From the NCBI GenBank assembly GCA_030018635.1, contig JASEHU010000155.1:1-5561 (forward strand): DNA of 5,561 nt, in the 5' to 3' direction. The first letter of the stretch is position 1, and every line of letters begins with the position of its first letter. Shown here one piece after another: positions 1 through 4,307 of this stretch. The translations under genes and the position numbers were made by a program. The DNA is from a bacterium (GTDB lineage Bacteria; UBA9089; CG2-30-40-21; SBAY01). The notes below the pieces were generated by a model. It was not told the DNA's origin, did not search any database, and saw only the letters and a list, made by a program, of their open reading frames with translations.

Positions 1-57
1 TCCAGGAGTCAGAATAAACCTCACTCCAGGAGCGCCTTTTTTATTCTGACTCCTGGA
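1..57. repeat. Large inverted repeat (hairpin) at left edge
   Basis: Bases 1-18 (tccaggagtcagaataaa) are the perfect reverse complement of bases 40-57, with a 21-nt loop. The loop contains a further copy of tccaggag at 25-32, itself part of the small palindrome ctccaggag. The left arm starts at the window edge, so the repeat may extend further. The T-run at 37-42 lies in the loop and right arm rather than after the stem, so I read this as a dispersed palindromic repeat rather than a clean terminator. It could still end transcription of a gene to the left. Confidence 0.7.
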
Positions 58-75
58 TTCTATCATAGATACCCC

Positions 76-139
76 CAATCGCTTGAATAACTCAAAGAGT
101 TATTCACAATTGCTTGGATAACTCCGTTGGAGTTACCCA
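76..139. repeat. Two tandem hairpin units, period 31 bp
   Basis: Two related units (76-108 and 107-139) both begin caat-y-gcttg and each fold into a hairpin. Unit 1 is gaataactc (85-93), loop aaa, gagttattc (97-105), a perfect 9-bp stem. Unit 2 is ggataactcc (116-125), loop gtt, ggagttaccc (129-138), with one mismatch. The A-T pair 86/104 of unit 1 is a G-C pair (117/137) in unit 2. This compensatory change suggests that pairing is maintained. The function is unknown. The right arms resemble DnaA boxes. Confidence 0.6.
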
Positions 140-167
140 CACTATCCACATTACTACTACTAATGTT
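100..167 (+). other. DnaA-box-like cluster followed by CTA triplets (possible origin-like unwinding motif)
   Basis: TTATTCACA at 100-108 fits the DnaA-box consensus TTWTNCACA. TTACCCACA (133-141) and CTATCCACA (142-150) each differ by one base. Three bases after the last box comes CTACTACTA (154-162), then AT-rich sequence. This order (DnaA boxes, then 3'-GAT-type triplets, then AT-rich DNA) resembles the basal unwinding system described for Bacillus subtilis oriC. No dnaA or dnaN gene is visible and the boxes overlap hairpin repeats, so chance is a real alternative. Confidence 0.25.
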
Positions 168-189
168 AAAAAGTTTTTCAACCCCCAAA

Positions 190-205
190 CCCCCAATCTT
201 GGGGG
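190..205. repeat. C-run/G-run hairpin
   Basis: Cccccaa (190-196) pairs with ttggggg (199-205) across a 2-nt gap, giving a very short-looped GC hairpin. It is preceded by another C5 run at 182-186. On the + strand it is followed only by ctttaag, not a T-tract, so a terminator role is weak. It may be another dispersed palindromic repeat. Confidence 0.5.
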
Positions 206-206
206 C

Positions 207-236
207 TTTAAGAGGTGTGCACTTTTAATTCTTAAA
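207..236. promoter_or_regulatory. Possible operator-like inverted repeat upstream of pyk
   Basis: Tttaaga (207-213) and tcttaaa (230-236) form a 7-bp inverted repeat ending 20 bp before the pyk -35 box. The sequence around 206-228 also resembles, on the opposite strand, the hairpin at 4351-4373 upstream of the porin. Whether a protein binds here cannot be told from the sequence. Confidence 0.25.
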
Positions 237-256
237 TGACAGAAATCATTTTTTAG

Positions 257-285
257 TTGACATTTTAAACCTTTTATTGTACAAT
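257..285 (+). promoter_or_regulatory. Sigma70-type promoter for pyk
   Basis: The -35 box TTGACA (257-262) is a perfect consensus. A 17-bp spacer separates it from the -10 box TACAAT (280-285), which has one mismatch. Transcription should start near 292, giving a leader of about 25 nt. The upstream in-frame ATG at 284 lies inside the -10 box and would not be transcribed, which rules it out as the pyk start. Confidence 0.85.
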
Positions 286-297
286 GATAAGTGTCTC

Positions 298-303
298 AGG
301 AGG
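298..303 (+). promoter_or_regulatory. Shine-Dalgarno of pyk, long spacing
   Basis: AGGAGG lies 13 nt before ATG 317, longer than the usual 5-9 nt. No other conventional in-frame start codon lies between them. Protein homology also begins at MKRTKIVCTIGP, so 317 is still the best start. Confidence 0.7.
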
Positions 304-316
304 TTTTATTAATTTA

Positions 317-1792
317 ATGAAAAGGACAAAGATTGTTTGCACTATTGGTCCTGCGAGCAGCTCTCATAAGGTATTAAAGGAATTAGCTGAAGCCGGGATG
401 GATGTTGTTAGATTAAACTTTTCATACGGGACGCATAAAGAACATCTTGAGGTGATAAGAAATATTAGAAGAATATCAGCTGAGCTCAATAAACCCATAG
501 GCATTTTGCAGGATTTAGCCGGACCTAAAATTAGAATTGGAAATGTAAAAAAAGGGACTGTTCTAAAGGAAGGCTTTGTTTTTACCTTAGTCACTAAGGA
601 GATGGAGGGGGATGAAAATACAGCCTCTATTTCCTATCAACAACTACCTAAAGAGATAAATATAGGTGACCCAATATTTATTGATGATGGCAGAATAAAA
701 CTAAAGGTAATCAGGCATGATATGGGAAAGGTTGTTTGTCAGGTGGTAAGAGGTGGTGAGTTGAAATCACACAAAGGGGTAAATCTTCCGCAAACTAAAC
801 TTTCTATCCCGTCACTTACTCCAAGAGATATTGAGGATTTGAATTTTGGGATTGAAGAGGGGGTAGATTTAATAAGCCTGTCTTTTGTCCGAGGCGTAGA
901 GGACATTAAAGGCTTACAGAAATTATTAAAAGAACCAGATCCTAGACCTGAACCAGATTTAAAACATGGTTCAGGTTTAAAACATGGTTCAGGCTTAGGG
1001 CATGGGAGACAAATCCCGATTATTGCCAAAATTGAAAAGAGAGAGGCTGTTGAGAATATAAGCGAGATACTTAAAGTAGCAAATGGAATAATAGTGGCCA
1101 GAGGTGATTTAGGGATTGAGACATCATTGGCTAAAATACCATTAGTGCAAAAGGGGGCAATATTAGAGGCAAATCTATTGGGTAAGCCTGTTATTACTTC
1201 TACGCAAATGCTGGAATCTATGGTAGAAGAAGATATTCCCACCCGGGCAGAGGTAACTGATATTGCCAATGCTGTTTTTGATTCAACAGATGCCCTGATG
1301 TTATCTGCGGAAACGGCAACAGGAAAATACCCCGTAGAATGTGTCAAAACAATGGTAGAGATTGCTCAGGCTGCAGAACAAGCGTTAGAGTATGAAGCTA
1401 TATTAAGGGATAAAATAGAATTGAGGCGTTTAAATACTACTGAGGCTATTGGTTTTGCTACGGCTCAAATGGCTATGGATTTAGGCGCATTAGCTATTAT
1501 TACCTGTACACAGTCGGGGATGACGGCAAGGATGATTGCTAAATATAGACCTTCAATGCCAATAATAGCGGTTAGTCCATCCATAGATACAGTTCGACAA
1601 TTAACCCTTGTCTGGGGTGTTTGTCCTGTTACATCAGAGCCGTTTGATTCTACCGATGATATGATGAAAAAAGCGATTTCAGCGGCTAAATCTACAGGTA
1701 TATTCCGTTCTGGAGATAAAGTAATTATCACCGGTGGTGTCCCAGTAGGTGTGCCAAACACAACTAATTTTTTACAGGTAGTTGTTGCTTGA
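317..1792 (+). CDS. pyk: Pyruvate kinase with an in-frame repeat insertion
   Basis: This cytoplasmic enzyme transfers phosphate from phosphoenolpyruvate to ADP, giving pyruvate and ATP, the last step of glycolysis. Visible family motifs are TKIVCTIGPAS (4-14), RLNFS (32-36; R32, N34 and S36 as in E. coli PykF), QDLAGPKIR (65-73), IIAKIEK with catalytic K238 and E240, ARGDLG with metal ligand D264, and STQMLESM with T296. The C-terminal domain ends with GGVPVGVPNTTN. Length is 491 aa, against about 470 for standard bacterial enzymes. Residues 206-229 are a six-residue-periodic insert (EPDPRP, EPDLKH, GSGLKH, GSGLGH) just before the K238 strand; without it the protein is 467 aa. K71 occupies the position where K+-dependent enzymes have Glu, which suggests a K+-independent enzyme. 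Y37 replaces the usual His of NFSHG. The start at 317 is fixed by the promoter, which covers the earlier ATG. Confidence 0.97.
   Translation: MKRTKIVCTIGPASSSHKVLKELAEAGMDVVRLNFSYGTHKEHLEVIRNIRRISAELNKPIGILQDLAGPKIRIGNVKKGTVLKEGFVFTLVTKEMEGDENTASISYQQLPKEINIGDPIFIDDGRIKLKVIRHDMGKVVCQVVRGGELKSHKGVNLPQTKLSIPSLTPRDIEDLNFGIEEGVDLISLSFVRGVEDIKGLQKLLKEPDPRPEPDLKHGSGLKHGSGLGHGRQIPIIAKIEKREAVENISEILKVANGIIVARGDLGIETSLAKIPLVQKGAILEANLLGKPVITSTQMLESMVEEDIPTRAEVTDIANAVFDSTDALMLSAETATGKYPVECVKTMVEIAQAAEQALEYEAILRDKIELRRLNTTEAIGFATAQMAMDLGALAIITCTQSGMTARMIAKYRPSMPIIAVSPSIDTVRQLTLVWGVCPVTSEPFDSTDDMMKKAISAAKSTGIFRSGDKVIITGGVPVGVPNTTNFLQVVVA
932..1003 (+). repeat. Four tandem 18-bp repeat units inside pyk
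   Basis: Units are gaaccagatcctagacct (932-949), gaaccagatttaaaacat (950-967), ggttcaggtttaaaacat (968-985) and ggttcaggcttagggcat (986-1003). Tttaaaacatggttcagg occurs twice back to back (958-975, 976-993). Cctgaacca (947-955) and tggttcagg (967-975) form a 9-bp inverted repeat. Eighteen bases equal six codons, so copy-number change keeps the frame. The units match those in the intergenic element at 4061-4096. Confidence 0.85.
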
Positions 1793-1797
1793 AAAAT

Positions 1798-1834
1798 CAG
1801 ACAAGTCAGACAAGTCAGACAAGTCTGACTTGTC
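1798..1834. repeat. 9-bp tandem repeat with terminal hairpin in pyk-peptidase gap
   Basis: Cagacaagt is repeated three times (1798-1806, 1807-1815, 1816-1824). The last unit runs into an inverted copy: gacaagtc (1818-1825) and gacttgtc (1827-1834) are exact reverse complements with one base between. Earlier units can pair with the inverted copy too, giving stems with larger loops. There is no T-tract, so it is not a standard terminator. It sits 18 bp before the peptidase start. Confidence 0.75.
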
Positions 1835-1852
1835 CGACAATCGAGGAAAAAA

Positions 1853-2602
1853 ATGATGAAAAAAAGTATCTTGATTATTCTTTGGTGTGCAATGTTTCTT
1901 GTTGGGTGTGTCCATACACCTTTTTATTATTGGAGTTTAGAGGCACAAACAGGTTTAAAACCTGGGAAAGGTGTTTATCATAAGATAGAAAAGGGACAAA
2001 CACTCTGGCGAATTGCAAAAACCTATGGTGTCTCTGTAGAAGAACTTATTAAAATAAACAAAATCGAAGATATCACCAACATAAAAATAGGTCAGCAAAT
2101 ATTCATTCCCGGGGCAACCGAAGTATTAAATGTAGATGTTTATATTCCGCCTAAGATTGTAGATGTATGTATCTCTTCTCCACCTAAGGAAGAGTATATG
2201 CCCCCGGCCGCCCTTTCAATATCAGAACAGAAGCTACTCATCCGACCTATAGAAGGTAAAATTATTTCATACTTTGGCATTCGCGGTGATTCAATGCACA
2301 ATGGAATAGACATTAAAGCCCAGACGGGAACCCTAATAAAAGCCGCCGCAGATGGAGTAGTAACTTATAGTAAGGGAACATATCAAGGATATGGAAATGC
2401 CATTATTATTACTCATGACAAAGATGAACTTACAACCGTCTATGCCCATAATTCGGTAAATTTAGTCCATGAAGGACAGAGGGTTAAGCAGGGAGATATA
2501 ATTGGTAAAGTAGGGCAGACAGGAAATGCAACAACCCCTCATCTTCATTTTGAGGTCTGGAAAGGGCTTATAGCCCAGAATCCTTGTAGTTATTTACCTT
2601 AG
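1853..2602 (+). CDS. LysM and M23-family peptidase lipoprotein (NlpD-like layout)
   Basis: This is a predicted envelope peptidoglycan hydrolase, 249 aa. Residues 1-19 are a lipoprotein signal with lipobox LVGC, lipidated at C19. A single LysM peptidoglycan-binding domain spans about 42-86 (YHKIEKGQTLWRIAKTYGV to IFIPG), followed by a Pro-rich linker (about 98-118) and an M23/LytM domain (about 128-245). The zinc-site motifs are intact: HNGID (H149, D153), YAH (H199) and HLHFE (H230, H232). It could therefore be an active endopeptidase, unlike NlpD/EnvC, whose LytM domains are degenerate. GAGGA at 1843-1847 serves ATG 1853 (5 nt) or ATG 1856 (8 nt). The gene lies 60 bp after pyk and is probably co-transcribed. 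Residues 32-38 (QTGLKPG) are encoded by a copy of the dispersed 18-bp repeat. The TAG stop overlaps the edge of the next repeat element. The family call is firm; the cell-division role implied by the NlpD-like layout is inference. Confidence 0.92.
   Translation: MMKKSILIILWCAMFLVGCVHTPFYYWSLEAQTGLKPGKGVYHKIEKGQTLWRIAKTYGVSVEELIKINKIEDITNIKIGQQIFIPGATEVLNVDVYIPPKIVDVCISSPPKEEYMPPAALSISEQKLLIRPIEGKIISYFGIRGDSMHNGIDIKAQTGTLIKAAADGVVTYSKGTYQGYGNAIIITHDKDELTTVYAHNSVNLVHEGQRVKQGDIIGKVGQTGNATTPHLHFEVWKGLIAQNPCSYLP
1948..1965 (+). repeat. 18-bp dispersed repeat copy inside the peptidase gene
   Basis: Aacaggtttaaaacctgg is identical at 18 of 18 bases to 4080-4097 in the intergenic element. It is read as Q-T-G-L-K-P-G, the same phase as the G-L-K-H read in pyk. 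It falls between the lipid anchor and LysM, where extra residues should be tolerated. Confidence 0.75.
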
Positions 2603-2880
2603 TGCCTATCCGAAAAATTGGAAGCCTGAACTTGTTCGGGGGAATATCCTCAAACTCGTTGAGGCATCCGTCAATTTTTCGGTGGTGTCCGTGAATAGCT
2701 AACTTGTGTAAAACAAGAGGATAAATTCATTTTAAATTGCAAATTTAGCATTTTAAATTTAAAATTTACAATTTGCAATGATAAATTTGCAATGAATAAT
2801 CCCCCTTTTTATACTTTTTTAGATGCCTCACTATAATTAAGCTATAATAGGACACCACCAATTTTTCGGATAGGCATTTA
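2599..2880. mobile_element. MITE-like element with 19-bp terminal inverted repeats
   Basis: Tgcctatccgaaaaattgg (2603-2621) is the exact reverse complement of 2858-2876, so the core element is 274 bp with no transposase gene. Nested inverted repeats lie inside: tgaggcatc (2660-2668) with gatgcctca (2822-2830), and ggtggtgtcc (2681-2690) with ggacaccacc (2850-2859). A second copy of caatttttcgg (2672-2682) can pair with the left end. The centre (about 2730-2795) is very AT-rich with its own palindrome. The left end ttagtgccta and the block ttggaagcc...gaacttgttcggg are shared with the element at 4014-4121. No clear target-site duplication is seen. Confidence 0.75.
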
Positions 2881-2898
2881 ATAAAAATTTTTATTAAA
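2877..2898. repeat. Perfect 22-bp AT palindrome
   Basis: Tttaataaaaa (2877-2887) is followed directly by its reverse complement (2888-2898). It begins at the base after the 19-bp terminal repeat of the preceding element and ends 15 bp before the -35 box at 2914. It could be part of the element end, an insertion target, or an operator for the promoter. Confidence 0.5.
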
Positions 2899-2913
2899 TA
2901 TGTAAAAAAATAC

Positions 2914-2942
2914 TTGACAAATTTAAGAATATATGATATTAT
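2914..2942 (+). promoter_or_regulatory. Sigma70-type promoter upstream of a gene-poor region
   Basis: TTGACA (2914-2919), a 17-bp spacer and TATTAT (2937-2942) make a near-consensus promoter, with a start expected near 2949. No large ORF follows at once. The nearest gene on this strand starts at 3432 and has its own promoter, so this promoter probably serves a short RNA or a short peptide. Confidence 0.7.
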
Positions 2943-2948
2943 ATTACA

Positions 2949-3095
2949 AAATTGGAGAGATTAATGATTTCAGCCTGCTATTTAATGAATTTTTCTCTGT
3001 ATAAACGCTTAAATTAAGTAGATGAGGGGAGTACTTAGAAAAGGTGGAACAGAGGAGATGGTATCCATCAGTTTTTTCAGCTTATCACCTTTTCT
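2949..3095 (+). ncRNA. Candidate structured small RNA or leader
   Basis: The stretch downstream of the promoter folds into several stems. Agaga (2956-2960) pairs with tctct (2994-2998), agaaaaggtg (3037-3046) pairs with caccttttct (3086-3095), and gatgg (3057-3061) pairs with ccatc (3065-3069) inside the latter. The end is only mildly T-rich, so the 3' boundary is a guess. I could not match it to a known RNA family. Confidence 0.3.
2964..3017 (+). CDS. Possible 17-aa leader peptide
   Basis: ATG 2964 follows GGAGAG (2954-2959) by 4 nt and about 15 nt after the predicted transcription start. It reads 17 codons, MISACYLMNFSLYKRLN, to TAA. The good promoter and ribosome site favour translation. 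The very small size, close spacing and lack of a recognisable pattern leave it doubtful. It could be an attenuator-type leader peptide or chance. Confidence 0.25.
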   Translation: MISACYLMNFSLYKRLN

Positions 3096-3161
3096 TCCCA
3101 TAAAATCAATTAAAGATTTGGTATTATTTTGCCGATAATAAAAAAGAAGGAGTGTATAAAA

Positions 3162-3348
3162 TAGGCAATTTGAAAGAGAATTTTATCACGAAATAACGAA
3201 AGGATAAAGGCACGAAAAGGTTTTAAACCTTGTAATGGAATTTAAGGAGTTATCAGAAAGAATTAAGGATAGTAAATTAAACTTTTTTCGTGTTTTCTGA
3301 TTTTCGTGTTTTCGTGATAAGATTTTTTATTGTGCTTTCAAATCGTCT
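3162..3348. mobile_element. MITE-like inverted-repeat element flanked by a 10-bp direct repeat
   Basis: The ends are caatttgaaag (3166-3176) and ctttcaaatcg (3335-3345), inverted with one mismatch. Inside these, ttatcacgaaa (3183-3193) and tttcgtgataa (3310-3320) are exact inverted repeats, with further cacgaaa/tttcgtg copies. The element is bracketed by gtgtataaaa at 3152-3161 and 3349-3358, which looks like a target-site duplication. There is no coding capacity. It contains the core aaggttttaaacctt (3217-3231), the reverse orientation of the 18-bp repeat core. It sits just upstream of the promoter at 3366. Confidence 0.6.
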
Positions 3349-3365
3349 GTGTATAAAAAAAATAC

Positions 3366-3394
3366 TTGACAAATAAGGAGGGATGTGATAATAT
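3366..3394 (+). promoter_or_regulatory. Sigma70-type promoter of the coiled-coil gene
   Basis: TTGACA (3366-3371), a 17-bp spacer and TAATAT (3389-3394) are present, with TG one base before the -10 box (extended -10). The start is expected near 3401, giving a leader of about 31 nt before ATG 3432. The sequence around the -35 box (aaaaaaatacttgacaaat) duplicates that of the promoter at 2914. Confidence 0.7.
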
Positions 3395-3431
3395 AAATTA
3401 AAATAGAGGTAAAAATTAAAAAGGTAATGAA

Positions 3432-3893
3432 ATGGGTATGAAAAAATGGATATTAGGATTTATAATTATTATATTAATAGTGGGGTGTTCTCTAAAATCC
3501 GGATGGACGCAATCAGTATCGGAGTTAGGTGTTTCGCCAAAAGAATTAATAGAAAGATTGACCAGGATTGAAGAAAATCAAAAAAACTTACAACGACAAA
3601 TAGATGATAACCAAAAAAACTTACAACGACAAATAGATGATAATCAAAAAAGTTTACAACGACAAATAGATGAGTTAAAGAATGTTATGATGTGGGGATT
3701 TGGAATGATGTGGACGGGAATGCTTGCTTTAATGGGATTTATACTTTGGGACCGCAGAACAGCTTTACTACCTACTATTCATGCGTTAAAAGAGTTAGTA
3801 CTCCAGCAGAAGAAAATTGAGCTGGCATTACAACAATATGCAACTAAAGAAATAAGATTTGCTCAAGCAATGCAGGTCGCCGGCTTATTATAG
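3432..3893 (+). CDS. Small lipoprotein-like coiled-coil membrane protein, function unknown
   Basis: The product is 153 aa. Residues 1-19 look like a lipoprotein signal (MGMKKWILGFIIIILIVGC; lipobox IVGC, C19), though an uncleaved N-terminal anchor is possible. Residues 37-84 form a charged coiled coil containing three 11-residue repeats (E/D-NQK-N/S-LQRQID, 48-58, 59-69, 70-80). A Met/Trp-rich hydrophobic segment follows (about 85-106, VMMWGFGMMWTGMLALMGF to ILW), then the charged stop WDRRT and a helical tail to GLL. From memory, a WGFG...WDRRT segment after a coiled coil recurs in small hypothetical proteins of diverse bacteria, but I cannot name a family. AAGG (3421-3424) lies 7 nt before ATG 3432; ATG 3438 is an alternative start. 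The gene has its own promoter and probably stands alone. Confidence 0.8.
   Translation: MGMKKWILGFIIIILIVGCSLKSGWTQSVSELGVSPKELIERLTRIEENQKNLQRQIDDNQKNLQRQIDDNQKSLQRQIDELKNVMMWGFGMMWTGMLALMGFILWDRRTALLPTIHALKELVLQQKKIELALQQYATKEIRFAQAMQVAGLL
3573..3671 (+). repeat. Three tandem 33-bp repeats (11 codons each) in the coiled-coil gene
   Basis: Units at 3573-3605, 3606-3638 and 3639-3671 are nearly identical and share cttacaacgacaaatagat or its near match. The low divergence, even at silent positions, suggests recent expansion. Each unit adds eleven residues (a hendecad), which preserves coiled-coil phase. Confidence 0.85.
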
Positions 3894-3896
3894 TAG

Positions 3897-3915
3897 AACA
3901 GGCTTCCAGCCTGTT
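3897..3915. repeat. Hairpin just after the coiled-coil gene
   Basis: Aacaggct (3897-3904) pairs perfectly with agcctgtt (3908-3915) across a 3-nt loop, 4 nt after the TAG stop. It could stall or end transcription, but no T-run follows. The sequence caggcttcca also appears in reverse (tggaagcctg) in the element at 2599-2880, which suggests it belongs to the repeat family rather than being a dedicated terminator. Confidence 0.5.
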
Positions 3916-4013
3916 ATCTAACATACTCAGGATAATCCGTAAGGATTTATCAATAAAGAAGCCTTTATGGGAGAAAAAAGGTATCCCAAAAGCACAATTA
4001 TGGTGCGGGGTAT

Positions 4014-4121
4014 TTAGTGCCTACACCAAAAGTGGTTTAAAACCAAAAAGTTGGAAGCCCGAACAAGTTTGAAACCTGGAACAGGTTTAAAACCTGGAAC
4101 TTGTTCGGGAAATAGGCACTT
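4014..4121. mobile_element. Palindromic element carrying two 18-bp repeat units
   Basis: Agtgccta (4016-4023) and taggcact (4113-4120) are the inverted ends. Inside, cccgaacaagtt (4058-4069) and aacttgttcggg (4098-4109) form a perfect 12-bp stem. Between them lie the tandem units gaacaagtttgaaacctg (4061-4078) and gaacaggtttaaaacctg (4079-4096). Caggtt (4082-4087) can pair either with aacctg at 4073-4078 or with aacctg at 4091-4096. Another core copy, tggtttaaaacca, lies at 4033-4045. The element shares its left end and the ttggaagcc...gaacttgttcggg block with the element at 2599-2880. No transposase gene is present. Confidence 0.7.
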
Positions 4122-4307
4122 AAAAAGTTTGAGATGATTTTCCTGAAAAAGGACAAAGATAAATCTTTACGGTTAAAAAATAGGATATAAAAGAAAGCGT
4201 ACCCTGTACCTGCCCAATCTTGCAAAAAAAGGTGGTGAAAAAGTTCCTCCAAACTGTTTGCCGGGCTAAAAAAAATATAGGTACAAGGTAAAAAATTAAA
4301 ATCTTAA
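4122..4307 (+). other. Gene-poor leader region before the porin; nothing firmly identified
   Basis: No credible ORF is present on either strand. A weak TATAAA at 4186-4191 lacks a well-spaced -35 box, so the porin promoter is not located. GCCGGGCTAAA (4261-4269 and just before) and repeated AGGTA words (4279-4290) hint at a structured leader, but no known riboswitch fold could be completed. Confidence 0.3.

Noticed and set aside
1..57. Left-edge hairpin as an intrinsic terminator
   Set aside because: The T-run lies in the loop and right arm, not after the stem; a dispersed repeat fits better, although the upstream gene is not visible.
284..316. Upstream in-frame ATG extending pyruvate kinase by 11 residues
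   Set aside because: The ATG lies inside the -10 box TACAAT (280-285), so it is not on the transcript. It has no ribosome site, and homology begins at 317.
739..1347. 202-codon open frame on the minus strand within pyk
   Set aside because: It is a shadow of the real coding frame, with low-complexity Ser/Pro content from the repeats and no recognisable domain. The other minus-strand frames in pyk (364-594, 1465-1761) fail for the same reason.
1789..1983. 64-codon + strand frame overlapping the pyk stop and the peptidase start
   Set aside because: It begins at TTG, its first part translates the 9-bp tandem repeat, and the rest is the shifted frame of a well-supported lipoprotein.
3018..3045. 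Hammerhead-ribozyme-like gatgag...gaaa
   Set aside because: The invariant CTGATGA is not present and stem II does not form.
3037..3060. T-box-like word aaaggtggaaca
   Set aside because: The AGGGTGGNACC core is imperfect, the leader is far too short for stem I, and no aminoacyl-tRNA synthetase or amino-acid gene follows.
3573..3671. 33-bp repeats as a possible CRISPR array
   Set aside because: The units are contiguous with no spacers and lie in frame in a coiled-coil gene.
4037..4252. 71-codon minus-strand frame with hydrophobic Phe-rich sequence
   Set aside because: It starts with TTG without a ribosome site, runs through the palindromic element, and its composition is what A-rich intergenic DNA gives in reverse.
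4211..4290. c-di-GMP (GEMM) riboswitch-like GCCGGGCTAAA with AGGTA
   Set aside because: The other conserved half (GGCAAACC, ACGCAAAGCC) is missing and the paired elements could not be assembled.
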